DNA of 58,295 bases from Alkaliphilus hydrothermalis (GCF_016908555.1 NZ_JAFBEE010000018.1:1-58295); one strand, 5' to 3'. Counted from the stretch's first letter, positions 7,167 to 16,398 are shown. Notes: a model not told the origin generated them from the sequence alone. Made by a program: numbers and translations.

Positions 7167-10100
7167 CTAGAGGTCGAATATTTGACGTATTTCCTGCTCC
7201 GTGAGTTTCGAGATTAACGTCTCCCCCGGTTGAATCACCGCATCTATCAGTTGTTTTTTCTTTTCCTGTAGGGCGATGATCTTTTCTTCTATCGTTCCTT
7301 TTGTAATCATTTTGATGACATGGACCACCTTCTCTTGTCCAATACGGTAGGCTCTATCGGTGGCTTGCTCCTCTACTGCTGGATTCCACCATGGGTCGTA
7401 GTGGATGACCATATCGGCGGAGGTTAGATTTAGTCCTGTTCCCCCTGCCTTTAGGGAAATTAGAAATATTTTTCCATCTCCTTCATTAAATTCCTTGATG
7501 ATTTGTCCCCGTTCTCTTACATCGGTGGAGCCATCTAGATACTTATGATGAATCTTCTCCTTATCAAGATAGCTACTAATCATCTTTAACATTCCAGTAA
7601 ACTGGGAGAAAATCAGTATCCTATGTCCATCCTCTAGACCCTCCTGTAGGATTTCCCCTAAGAGATCAAATTTCCCACTGTCCTTTGTATAATTTTCAAG
7701 GAATAGGGCTGGATGACAACAAATTTGTCTTAAACGGGTAAGCCCTGCCAGTATCTTGATGTGACTCTTTTGTAATCCACTAGTGTTCAGTTCTTCCTCT
7801 ATTTCTCCCCTTATTTTTGAAAGGGTAGCCAAGTAGACCTTTTTCTGATCTTGGGTCAAGTCGGCATAGAAGGTTTGCATGATTTTTGGAGGTAGCTCCT
7901 GTAATACTTCCGTCTTCATTCTTCTTAAAATAAAGGGTTTTACGTACTTAGTTAGATTTCCATAGGCCTTTGGATCTTGGTCTTTGATAATGGGCTTTTC
8001 AAAGATGTCTCTGAATTGATTATATCCCCCAAGGTACTTTGGCAGGATGAAGTCAAAGATAGACCACAACTCCGTCAGGCTGTTCTCAATAGGGGTTCCT
8101 GTTAAGGCAAATCTGTTTTTTGATTTAATAGCCTTTACTGCCCTAGCGTTTTTTGAGGTGGGATTCTTGATATGTTGTGCTTCGTCCAATATATAATAGT
8201 TAAAGCTAAAGGATTGATATTTCTCCACATCCTTTTGTATTAATGGATAGGAGGTAATAATCAGATCATAATCTTCAACAATTGGGATTAATCTTTCCCT
8301 TTCTGTTGGTGTACCACTAATCACTAAAGTTTTTAATTCTGGGGCGAATTTTATCACTTCCTCCTGCCAGTTGGTCAATAGGGATGAAGGCACCACGACT
8401 AATGAAGGAGTTTTTACCCCCTCCTGCTTATCTGCTAGGATGGCACTAATCATTTGTAGGGTCTTTCCTAGACCCATATCGTCGGCTAGAATCCCCCCCA
8501 ATCCCAAAGTGGATAGGGTCTTTATCCAATGGAATCCTTTTTTCTGATATCCCCTCATCAAAGGTTCTAGGGTATGGGGGATTTCAAAATTACAAGATTC
8601 TGGGTTCTTAATCTTTTGAATATATCCTTCAAAGGACTCATCCTTTTTAATAAAGCCCTCCTCTTCTATCATTTCCTCCAACAGCATACCTCGATACTTT
8701 GGAATCTTGATGGCACCATCTTCAAAATCCCCCTCCTGTAGGGATAATTGATGAAGGATCTCCCTTATAGGTAGGTTGGCTTGGGCATCCAGTTGCAGGA
8801 TTGTGCCATCCTTTAGTCGATAATATTTCTTCTTCTTCTCCAATGCCTGTAGGACTGCCGCCACCTCTTCTTTTGAGATATCCTCCATTTCAAAGGTGAT
8901 TTCTAGAAGATCATCCTCCCTTAAACGAATCCGCCCCATCATGGTAATACTCTCCCGAATCTTTAGTTTCTTAAAAGCCTCCGAATAATAAACCTCTGCC
9001 AGTTGATTTAAATCATTGATTCGATTCCGTACTAAATGATAGATTTGTTCATCATCCTCAAGATATACTTCAGATTTTTTTACCTTGAAATCCAGTTCTT
9101 CAAAGAAGTTAAGGATTTTTTCCTCAGTTCTTGTATCCCTTATCAGAATCTTATAACTTGAATTGATATTCTGCTCTTTATCGAAAGGATTAATTTCATA
9201 TTTTCCATAATTAAAAACAATCTTCACCTTGACATTTTTACCATTGGTATCTAAGTAAACCTTCGGGACTAATTCTTCATTTTCTATAATTTCCTCCATC
9301 TCTTTGCTCATTTCAACCTTGCCAGTTTTTAGGATATTGGGAAAAACATTTCTAAAGAAGGAAGGTTGCAGATATTGGGGGATTAACAATCCCTTCCCAT
9401 CCTGCTGTGTGATGGCCTTTAATAGAGGACTAATGAATTGTTGTTCCTGATGGGGAACTTTGATGATTCTATCCCCGGCAAAAAAATATTCTCCATCAGG
9501 TGTGATGGGGAACAATAGGTCACCCCCTGTAAATCTAAGCTTTAGCTCCTCTTGGTCTTTTTCCAATAAAATCTTCAGCGGTAAAGACTCTTCAACAATG
9601 GGTACGCCATCATACTTCTCTCCATTGATCTCTACATTTATAGTTCGCCCCTTCATCATTTTAAGCATTCGCTTTGTTCCCACAGGAGGCAAAGTTACGT
9701 GTTTTCCTTTAAATAAAGAGTCCTTTGTATTAAATAGATCCTCTGCTGCTACTACTTCATATTCCCTTAATTCTTGTAGAAAACTGAGAATACTAACGTC
9801 TTCTTCTGTAAACTGATTAATAACGGGGTCGAAGGTGAAATTCTTCCCGAACATTATTTTTCTCTTTGCCCCGATGGCATCAATAAAATCCTTTATATGT
9901 CTCACCCGATACAGCTTAGTTTCCCCAACCCTAAGGGCAAAATTAACGGTCCAAGGGCTGTATTTATCAAAGGGGTCCACCTCCAAAATGCAATCAACCC
10001 CCAATTCTAGAGATATGAATTTCTCAGCTTCACTGTTGAAGTAATCAATCACCTCGACAATTGCCCGATCATGGGCTCTAGCATTCAGTTTTGTGCTTGA

Positions 10101-10460
10101 ATTTATATGATCAGTTATATTAATCATTTTTCCTTGTTTTGGCTTTTCCTTTACCTCTGGTGTTTTAGATTTATGCATTTTTTTTATGGTGAGGAGCATA
10201 GCAACAATATGCTTGCAGTAGGATCTATATCCTCCATAGGCAGGGCAGGTACATCTAGCATCAAGAAAATCTCGTTCTTCATCAAAATCCACGGAAACCT
10301 GATAGCTTTTGCTTCCAATTACAACCCCTATAAACTGGTTACTAACCGCATCAAACCTTAAGCTCTTGACTCGCCCCCCTCTAAAGTAATCTTCGCCTCT
10401 TTTGTAGATATGTCTGGCGGTGTCTTTCTCCCATTGCAATTCTTCATCCACATTAAACAT
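7167..10460 (-). CDS. SWIM zinc finger SNF2-family DNA helicase/translocase
   Basis: 1097-aa bacterial SNF2 ATPase. An N-terminal SWIM zinc finger is visible (CTCPAY followed by CKH, about residues 88-103), then a long SNF2-helicase-associated region, then the two RecA-like lobes: Walker A DDMGLGKT (about 655-662), DEAQH (about 757-761), the LTGTPIEN motif, and helicase motifs V-VI with GGTGLNLT and QATDRAYRIGQ. These proteins use ATP to move along duplex DNA; the bacterial members' physiological role is poorly defined. It stands alone between two terminators. All motor motifs are present, so the protein should be active. Confidence 0.93.
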   Translation of the reverse strand: MFNVDEELQWEKDTARHIYKRGEDYFRGGRVKSLRFDAVSNQFIGVVIGSKSYQVSVDFDEERDFLDARCTCPAYGGYRSYCKHIVAMLLTIKKMHKSKTPEVKEKPKQGKMINITDHINSSTKLNARAHDRAIVEVIDYFNSEAEKFISLELGVDCILEVDPFDKYSPWTVNFALRVGETKLYRVRHIKDFIDAIGAKRKIMFGKNFTFDPVINQFTEEDVSILSFLQELREYEVVAAEDLFNTKDSLFKGKHVTLPPVGTKRMLKMMKGRTINVEINGEKYDGVPIVEESLPLKILLEKDQEELKLRFTGGDLLFPITPDGEYFFAGDRIIKVPHQEQQFISPLLKAITQQDGKGLLIPQYLQPSFFRNVFPNILKTGKVEMSKEMEEIIENEELVPKVYLDTNGKNVKVKIVFNYGKYEINPFDKEQNINSSYKILIRDTRTEEKILNFFEELDFKVKKSEVYLEDDEQIYHLVRNRINDLNQLAEVYYSEAFKKLKIRESITMMGRIRLREDDLLEITFEMEDISKEEVAAVLQALEKKKKYYRLKDGTILQLDAQANLPIREILHQLSLQEGDFEDGAIKIPKYRGMLLEEMIEEEGFIKKDESFEGYIQKIKNPESCNFEIPHTLEPLMRGYQKKGFHWIKTLSTLGLGGILADDMGLGKTLQMISAILADKQEGVKTPSLVVVPSSLLTNWQEEVIKFAPELKTLVISGTPTERERLIPIVEDYDLIITSYPLIQKDVEKYQSFSFNYYILDEAQHIKNPTSKNARAVKAIKSKNRFALTGTPIENSLTELWSIFDFILPKYLGGYNQFRDIFEKPIIKDQDPKAYGNLTKYVKPFILRRMKTEVLQELPPKIMQTFYADLTQDQKKVYLATLSKIRGEIEEELNTSGLQKSHIKILAGLTRLRQICCHPALFLENYTKDSGKFDLLGEILQEGLEDGHRILIFSQFTGMLKMISSYLDKEKIHHKYLDGSTDVRERGQIIKEFNEGDGKIFLISLKAGGTGLNLTSADMVIHYDPWWNPAVEEQATDRAYRIGQEKVVHVIKMITKGTIEEKIIALQEKKKQLIDAVIQPGETLISKLTEQEIRQIFDL

Positions 10461-10600
10461 ACTTTATCCCTCTTTTATCGGTTATTTCTGTCTCTCTAAT
10501 ATTCTATTATATCACTATTTCCTGATAAGTATAAAGGCTAAACAGTAAAAATATGGAGATAAGAGCGTGTTATATATCCCCTATATGAGCCTATAACGTA

Positions 10601-10662
10601 AAAAAACTACTGCTTAAACATTGATGGAATCGCCTTCAAGCCTCCATTGGTTCAACAGTAGA
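10601..10662 (-). terminator. Intrinsic terminator of the Sec-glutaredoxin operon
   Basis: On the minus strand CTACTG / CAGTAG (10657-10662 and 10608-10613), with an inner ATGGA/TCCAT pair, followed by seven T residues (10601-10607). It ends the transcript of the genes at 11.8-10.7 kb. Confidence 0.7.
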
Positions 10663-10729
10663 TTAGTTTGATCAGTTTTTTAGATTGCTTAGTCTAACTT
10701 TAAAATGTAATGGTTCTATTAATTATTTC

Positions 10730-11068
10730 TTATGTAGTCAAGACGGTTTTATCACTACAGTTTGGGCAAGTAATTTTAATCTTCCCTTTATTTTTAGGCA
10801 CCCTCATCCTCGTACCACATTCCTTACAGCCCATGATGGTATAGTCCAATAGCGCATAAATTCTCTGAGTATCCAAACCCACCACCACTTCGTCACCAAT
10901 TAAGAAGGCTGGTACTCCCCGAATCTGTCTACGGGAAAACTCCACCCTAGCCATATGGTCTGCATTGATATCTTTTTCTTCATAAAGAATACCACTCTTC
11001 GAAAGAAACTCTTTCGCAGGACGACAATGGGGTCACGATTTACTGGTAAACATAATTACCTTAACCAT
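10730..11068 (-). CDS. Selenocysteine-containing glutaredoxin-like protein with a C-terminal zinc ribbon
   Basis: Translating the minus strand from the ATG at 11068 (preceded by GAGGAGGT) gives an uninterrupted 112-aa protein if the in-frame TGA at 11033-11035 is read as selenocysteine. Residues 8-15 are then T-S-K-S-U-P-H-C, the glutaredoxin active-site loop with Sec12 replacing the first CXXC cysteine. A cis-Pro segment (GVPAF) and a GLD motif follow, as in YruB-type glutaredoxins. The C-terminus adds CKEC and CPNC, a zinc ribbon. A conventional call would start at 10954 and lose the active site. A perfect stem-loop lies 16 nt after the UGA. The start is 15 bp from the XRE gene's stop, so the two are co-transcribed. 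Role: thiol-disulfide or peroxide redox chemistry (inference). Confidence 0.85.
11000..11035 (-). promoter_or_regulatory. UGA and candidate bacterial SECIS hairpin
   Basis: The UGA (11033-11035) is followed after 16 nt by a perfect 7-bp stem CGAAAGA / UCUUUCG with a GUU triloop (11000-11016). Position and size fit the known bacterial SECIS element, which lies just 3' of the UGA in the coding sequence and binds SelB. Confidence 0.7.
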
Positions 11069-11082
11069 AGATTTTACCTCCT

Positions 11083-11766
11083 CTATAATTCAAACTCCAC
11101 CTTGACACATTTACCGATTAACCTAATTTTATTCAAATCAGTCATTATAGGTTCTTCACCTTTTACACCAGTCCAGATCGTTACTTTTTTACTTGCTTCT
11201 TTTCTTAGCATGCGTAGCATTCTCTTTTGATTCATTTCAAACAAGTAAATACTATTATTATGTATTTCATTAGTCATACAAATCATAGCCACGTCATTCT
11301 TTTTGATACGTAGAGACTCCATCTGATTATCGCTTACTTGATAGAACACCAATTTTTCCCAATGGTAGCCATCAATTTTCTTACTTAAGACAGGTAGCTC
11401 CTTGTGGGCGACTATTTTGTTGCTACTCATATCATAAATAGGGAACTTTTTGATAATGTTTGCCAAAGCATCTGACCATTGCTCCGTAGGCTCAACTGGC
11501 TGGAAAACTTCTCTTTTTTCCACTTTAGGCTTGTCTTCCTTTACTCTTTCGGATTTTTCTTCTGGTACTTCCAACTGATTTACAATCTCAGCCTTTTCTC
11601 CCAATGCCTTTAGAATCTTCTCAGCTGCCTTTTCATTGATTACCTTTTTACCAGACTCTATTTGAATAATATAGTTTGCTGTTAAGCCACATTTTTTTGC
11701 CAGGTCCTTTTCAGACAATTTTGCCTTTTGTCTTGCTTCCTTTATCTTTAATGCGATACGATTCAT
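11083..11766 (-). CDS. XRE-family transcriptional regulator with S24/LexA-like C-terminal domain
   Basis: 227-aa protein. Residues 1-60 form a Cro/CI helix-turn-helix (LSEKDLAKKCGLTANYIIQIESGKK). A charged Lys/Glu linker (about 65-90) follows. The C-terminal half resembles peptidase S24 repressor tails: SDNQMESLRIKKNDVAMI aligns with the usual GDSMEP...GD motif, but the nucleophilic serine position is Gln, so self-cleavage is unlikely. Its stop is 15 bp from the start of the Sec-glutaredoxin gene, which is probably in the same transcript. A redox or stress link is suggested only by this neighbour. Confidence 0.8.
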   Translation of the reverse strand: MNRIALKIKEARQKAKLSEKDLAKKCGLTANYIIQIESGKKVINEKAAEKILKALGEKAEIVNQLEVPEEKSERVKEDKPKVEKREVFQPVEPTEQWSDALANIIKKFPIYDMSSNKIVAHKELPVLSKKIDGYHWEKLVFYQVSDNQMESLRIKKNDVAMICMTNEIHNNSIYLFEMNQKRMLRMLRKEASKKVTIWTGVKGEEPIMTDLNKIRLIGKCVKVEFEL

Positions 11767-11840
11767 GACCCTTCACCTCTATTTAATTAATATTATGTAA
11801 TATCTATTATAGCAGGAGTTGCCTTTATTTCCAATAGCTT

Positions 11841-11872
11841 AGAAAGACTGCCTTTTTTGTGGCAGTCTTTCT
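11841..11872. terminator. Hairpin terminator between yhfC-like and XRE genes
   Basis: Perfect 12-bp stem AGAAAGACTGCC / GGCAGTCTTTCT with an 8-nt T-rich loop, 14 bp past the yhfC-like stop. The U-run is weak on both strands, but the stem is strong. Confidence 0.65.
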
Positions 11873-11885
11873 TTATACTTGTTAT

Positions 11886-12704
11886 TTATTTCATATCTGG
11901 CAAGTCATCAATTGTATCAATATCCTTTGGCAAATCATCAAATCTGTCTTTTACTTTAATCGTATATACCAAAGCCAACACTCCCACCACTGCTAATAAT
12001 CCTTCCACAATCCATAGACTCCAACCCCAATCCACCATCACAATAACTGCTGCATTGACTCCAGTATGAATCAAGATGGCATAAAGTAGATATTTATAAT
12101 CCTTTTTAATCACGGTCTGAATCACCAATAAAGATAAGGCGATATGAAGGCTGATGACAAAGATTCTTTCAATACCTCCTGTCAGGAACATAACTGGGGA
12201 GATATTAATCAGTTGCTCCTTGATGGTTTCCCCCATTCCCTCTGGCAGTGCTGCCCCAATGGTATTATCATAACTACCTGCATTGATCATTAGACTGTAA
12301 ATAATATTATTAATATTAGTCAATCCCACCAGTAGTATCGCCTCTACACCTCCGTGACCAATACCAAAGGTAACTCCATTTTTCCAATCAAGACGATCCT
12401 TTAAAAGAAATCTAAATCCAAACAACCTACCAAATTCTTCAAATAAAGCAGCAGATAATCCTAGGAAAATTGCCAATACCCAAACATTTGAAGCGATTAA
12501 CTCGTAGCCATCTGTCTTTGAAAACATTTGCAGTAGAGGAATTCTCGTCACTCCTTGAAAAAAGAAAAATATTAACCCTCCAATAAAAAATGATTTCACA
12601 GATGCCCTTCTTGCCTTACACATATAGATACACAACCCTATCGGCAAAAGAAACGCAATCATTAAAGAAACCACCATAGCTACAATTGAAGCATTACTTA
12701 CCAT
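11886..12704 (-). CDS. YhfC-family intramembrane metalloprotease homologue
   Basis: 272-aa membrane protein with about seven to eight hydrophobic segments. The motif EEFGRLFGF (about residues 95-103) and the downstream GIGHGGVEA match the YhfC family, which is related to the CPBP/Abi proteases where glutamates and histidines form the metal site in the membrane. Substrate and role are unknown. The C-terminal tail is short and acidic. It follows the frameshifted ArsR gene by about 125 bp on the same strand and ends at a hairpin, so it may form its own unit or once have been ArsR-controlled. Confidence 0.8.
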   Translation of the reverse strand: MVSNASIVAMVVSLMIAFLLPIGLCIYMCKARRASVKSFFIGGLIFFFFQGVTRIPLLQMFSKTDGYELIASNVWVLAIFLGLSAALFEEFGRLFGFRFLLKDRLDWKNGVTFGIGHGGVEAILLVGLTNINNIIYSLMINAGSYDNTIGAALPEGMGETIKEQLINISPVMFLTGGIERIFVISLHIALSLLVIQTVIKKDYKYLLYAILIHTGVNAAVIVMVDWGWSLWIVEGLLAVVGVLALVYTIKVKDRFDDLPKDIDTIDDLPDMK

Positions 12705-12828
12705 AAAAATCTCCTCCCCTTTTATACTTTATATTAATATGTTTTTCATTGAAGCCAAAATACGATTTCTTCAGTTCTAAGCCTTAGTTTTTCTGTAAAT
12801 AAACCATAGTGAGTAAATACACCTCCTA

Positions 12829-13088
12829 CTATTTTTTATTGAAGAAATCTAAGAAGTTCCCGATGACATCCTTAAAACAGAAATATTGATGGAATAGATG
12901 ACGAACTGCCCCTTTCTTTCGGATGTAATCAGCGCTGCATCCCTTAAAATTTCTAAATGTTTTGAAATAGATGGTTTTGACATATCAAATTGGTCTGAGA
13001 TTTCCCCAGCACTCATATCCCCTTCCTTGAGTAATTTTAGAATAGATCGGCGGGTTTCATCACTTAAGGCCTTGAAAACTTTACTCAT
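12829..13088 (-). pseudogene. ArsR/SdpR-family regulator interrupted by a frameshift
   Basis: Winged-helix ArsR protein: residues 1-70 from the ATG at 13088 (preceded by GGAGGAG) match the SdpR subgroup (MSKVFKALSDETRRSILKLL, then the SKPSISKHLEILRDA recognition helix). After YSINISVL the frame reads RMSSGTS and stops at 12849. Shifting by one base near 12871-12878 (a TTTTAAGG run on the coding strand) restores DVIGNFLDFFNKK and a stop at 12829-12831, the expected SdpR C-terminus. A one-base deletion has therefore removed the last helix, or there is a sequencing error in the homopolymer. The DNA-binding part is intact, but dimerisation may be damaged. Confidence 0.8.
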
Positions 13089-13383
13089 TAAGCTCCTCCA
13101 TTTCATGATTATATAAGTAAGTTGATTGAATCAAATTATTTAGTATTTTAAAAGCATGAATTTAGTTAATTAACTAAATATGTAACTATTATAATACTTC
13201 TCTACATTAACAACAAGTAGTATTTGCTTAAAATTTTGGGTTCTACTGGTTTAAATAAATAAATCCTATTTTTTAGAACATTCTATAAAAAGTAATATTT
13301 TGGACTAGAAGTTAATTTCTATAATATTTAATAGTAAAATGAACAAACTATATCTAACTATCCTAATAGAATGGAGGCAGACA

Positions 13384-14988
13384 ATGTTTGGCAAAGCCAG
13401 TAAGATTCTACAATATATGCGATTAAAGGTTCTTAACGATCAAACTCAGAAGGATAACACTCCTAGTATGACCGTTGAGACCACACCCATTCCAACCTCC
13501 ATCACAAAGCTTTTAGAGAAATTAGAGGAGGCCTTCTCCCTATGTAGCGACTTTGTCTTGAGGGAAGTGGAATTAGCTGGCGATGTCCCCCTTAAAATAC
13601 ATATTGCCTACATAAATGGTTTAGTAAATAAGCAAATCATAAACGAAGAGATTTTAAAACCAATTATGTTGAATACAACCTTAGAATATAACGATAGAAA
13701 AGTCAGGAAACAGGATATAATTAGCCTTCTCAGTAAAAATTTGATTACCAACTCCAGTGTTGAAGAGGTTGAAGATTTTAATCAAAGCCTACATCATATT
13801 TTATGTGGCTATACGCTTATATACATAGATGGTCAAAGTAGAGCATTAAAAATCGAAACACAAGAATGGGAAACAAGAAACGTTATTGAACCCAATACCG
13901 AATCGGTTATACGGGGTCCCCGTGAAGGTTTTGTGGAGTCCATAGGCACCAACATTGTGTTGCTAAGAAGAAAAATAAAAAATTCAAAGCTAAAGTTTGA
14001 ATCCTTTAATTTGGGTGAAAGAACAAATACGAATGTATCTATTTGTTATATAGAGGGGATTGCCCCAGTGGAAGTAATCAAGACAGTAAAGCGAAGACTC
14101 TCGAAGATTAAGATAGATGCTATTTTAGAGTCTGGATATATTGAACAATTTATTGAAGATGCCCCCCTTTCATTATTTGCAACTGTAGGGAATAGTGAAA
14201 AGCCCGATAAGGTGGCAGCTAAAATATTAGAGGGTAGAGTAGCCATCCTCTGTGACGGTACTCCCTTTGTCTTAACAGTCCCCAATCTGTTTATTGAGTC
14301 TCTCCAATCCAGTGAAGATTACTATACTAGAAGTTTTTTTGGTTCATTTAATCGTATATTAAGATTACTGGCTTTTTTGACTACAATATTTTTACCTGCC
14401 ATTTATGTGGCCACTATTTTGCATCATTTAACAGTCATCCCCTTTGATCTACTGATTTCTGTATCAGCAGCAAGGGAGGGTGTACCCTTTTCACCTTTAA
14501 TCGAAGGGCTTTTTATGGTGATTGTGTTTGAATTTTTAAGGGAGTCTGGAGTCAGAATGCCTAGACCCGTAGGTCAGACTGCAAGTATTGTCGGGGCATT
14601 AGTTATCGGAGAAGCCGCTGTTACAGCAGGTATTGTTAGTCCTATTATGGTTATTGTCATTGCCTTGACAGGTATTTGTAGTTTTATTATCCCCTCACTG
14701 GGGGATGTTCTGCCTATGCTTCGTATATTTTTTCTTCTAGGTGCCCATCAACTGGGTTATCTAGGGATATTGATCGTTCTTTTTGTGCTCATGATTCACC
14801 TATCCTCCATCCGTTCCTTTGGAGTACCCTACTTGTCTGTGCTAGCACCAACCGACATAAAAGATCTAAAGGATTCCATTATACGAACCCCCCTTTGGAT
14901 GATGATTACCCGACCAGAGGCCTTCAATTTTGACCACAAGGAAGACAATCCTAGAATGTCTGAACAAATCATAAAGAAAGAGGATTAG
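13384..14988 (+). CDS. Spore germination protein, GerA family (GerAA/GerKA)
   Basis: Subunit A of a Ger nutrient receptor in the inner membrane of the spore. The N-terminal ~280 residues are the hydrophilic GerA domain with its paired subdomains; the C-terminal half has about five membrane segments and the conserved PRPVGQTASIVGALVIGEAAV motif region (about residues 390-410). Members detect amino acids or sugars and open the spore to germinate. I start at the ATG at 13384 because GGAGG precedes it; an upstream ATG (13339) has no such site. First gene of an A-C-(small)-B operon; gerAC begins 3 bp after its TAG stop. Confidence 0.93.
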   Translation: MFGKASKILQYMRLKVLNDQTQKDNTPSMTVETTPIPTSITKLLEKLEEAFSLCSDFVLREVELAGDVPLKIHIAYINGLVNKQIINEEILKPIMLNTTLEYNDRKVRKQDIISLLSKNLITNSSVEEVEDFNQSLHHILCGYTLIYIDGQSRALKIETQEWETRNVIEPNTESVIRGPREGFVESIGTNIVLLRRKIKNSKLKFESFNLGERTNTNVSICYIEGIAPVEVIKTVKRRLSKIKIDAILESGYIEQFIEDAPLSLFATVGNSEKPDKVAAKILEGRVAILCDGTPFVLTVPNLFIESLQSSEDYYTRSFFGSFNRILRLLAFLTTIFLPAIYVATILHHLTVIPFDLLISVSAAREGVPFSPLIEGLFMVIVFEFLRESGVRMPRPVGQTASIVGALVIGEAAVTAGIVSPIMVIVIALTGICSFIIPSLGDVLPMLRIFFLLGAHQLGYLGILIVLFVLMIHLSSIRSFGVPYLSVLAPTDIKDLKDSIIRTPLWMMITRPEAFNFDHKEDNPRMSEQIIKKED

Positions 14989-14990
14989 AT

Positions 14991-16175
14991 ATGGGGAAAA
15001 TTTGCAAAGGATTAACTTTAGTACTGCCTATTTTAATATGTATCGTGGCCACTACAGGCTGCTGGCAGGATCAAGACATTGAAAAAAGATCGCTGGTGGC
15101 TGCAGTAGGTGTAGATCGATTGCCAGACGATATGATTGAAATCACCCTTCAAATCGTAAAAACCGATGCTGCTTCTAAGTCCAGTGAAAATGGAACATCC
15201 CAAAACGCAGTATGGGTTTATTCCACCAAAGGAAAATCTGTTTTCGAAGCTGTTAGAAATCAACTAAAGTCCTTAAATAGAAAACCTTTTTTTGGACATA
15301 ATCAATTAATCGTTATTGGAGATAACATGGCACAAAATGGTATTAAAGATATTATTGATGTATTTGAGAGGGATCCTGAAATCAAACTAACTCCCCTTGT
15401 GTTAATTGCTAAAGGAGCTACAGCTAAAACAATTCTACATGCCTCCAGTGAGCTGGAACCTGTGCCAATTGTTCACATAAAGGATATACTTGAAAACTTT
15501 TAGGGAAACCCCGTCATTCAACGGGTACAATTAATTGAATTTTTACAGCAGCTCAACAAAAAGGGCCATCAACTTACTGTTGGTGCAACAGAATGCATCA
15601 AGGACGTTGATACATCCAATTTAAACGTATTAGACTTAAAAATAGAAGGCGCTGCCGCCTTCAAAGGAGACAAATTAATCGGGTGGCTTACTCCAGAGCA
15701 AACTAATGGGCTTCACTATATAAACAATAAAATTAAGAGTGGTATAATTAATGTTCCTGCCCCCAATAGAAAGGATGCATACGTTACTATTGAAAGGATA
15801 AGAGGTCTAAATACAATTAAAATGGAGTTGGATGGTGAAGAAATCAAGATTACTATAAATGTAAAAGCAAGGGGTGCCCTAGCAGGACAGCAGATAGACA
15901 TCGACCTAGCTAACCCTGACATGTTAGAGGTACTGGAGACAAAATGCGAGGAAGCCATTAAGGCAAAGATTAATGATACAGTGATGGTGGCACAAAAAGA
16001 GTTAGAAAGCGATATTTTAGGATTTGGTGAGGCTATTAGAAGGGATGAGTTATCGGTATGGAAGAAAATAGAAGCAGATTGGGAAGAGTTGTTCCCTTCT
16101 ATTCCAGTAGAAATTAACGTTGTTTTTGAAATCCTTCGTACAGGATTAACTAGCAAACCATTGGAAATCCAATAA
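14991..16175 (+). pseudogene. Spore germination lipoprotein GerAC, split by an in-frame amber stop
   Basis: Ger(x)C-family lipoprotein, third component of the germinant receptor. The signal peptide ends in a lipobox (ATTGC, Cys about residue 24) and is followed by the typical WQDQDIEKRSLVAAVGVD opening. After ILENF (residue 170) a TAG at 15501-15503 interrupts the frame; the same frame then continues without another stop to 16175, including the C-terminal GerAC domain, total about 394 codons, the family's normal size. There is no frameshift. TAG is the ordinary stop of the neighbouring gerAA, so this looks like a nonsense mutation (CAG or AAG to TAG) rather than recoding. The second half has no credible start of its own. 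Confidence 0.85.
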
Positions 16176-16188
16176 AGGAGGGGTTGTT

Positions 16189-16398
16189 TTGATTATAGGA
16201 TTAACTATTGGCTATATATTAATGATGATTTTTGATATTCCCCTCATCATAAAGTCCAATAAAATAAAAAAAGTAATTATTCTTTATCTAACTATTTCAT
16301 TATTGGGCTTTACCTTGAGCCTACTGCAAATTTTAGATAAGCAGCCCCTTAGCCCATCAAATCTTATCGCAAAAATTATAGATACTTTTGTAAAGTGA
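16189..16398 (+). CDS. Small membrane protein in the germination operon
   Basis: 69-aa protein with two hydrophobic segments (about residues 1-20 and 28-48) and a short polar tail. It starts with TTG after AAAGGAGGGG, 13 bp past the gerAC stop and 15 bp before gerAB, so it is clearly part of the ger operon. Small two-helix proteins occur in some clostridial and Bacillus ger operons as accessory D-type subunits; this one could be such a modulator (inference). No family is recognisable from sequence alone. Confidence 0.7.
   Translation: MIIGLTIGYILMMIFDIPLIIKSNKIKKVIILYLTISLLGFTLSLLQILDKQPLSPSNLIAKIIDTFVK

Noticed and set aside
10955..11230. 91-aa plus-strand frame over the glutaredoxin active-site region
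   Set aside because: It runs antisense to the Sec-glutaredoxin and XRE genes, lacks a ribosome binding site and has no recognisable fold.
12705..12828. SdpI remnant after the ArsR gene
   Set aside because: A ribosome-binding-like GGAGGTG is present, but only a very short frame follows, with no SdpI similarity.
15501..15503. TAG in gerAC read as pyrrolysine
   Set aside because: TAG ends gerAA and gerAB normally in the same operon, and nothing suggests a Pyl role in a germination lipoprotein; a nonsense mutation is simpler.
15504..16175. GerAC C-terminal half as a separate gene starting at 15822
   Set aside because: No ribosome binding site precedes 15822, and the frame is continuous with the N-terminal half across a single TAG.
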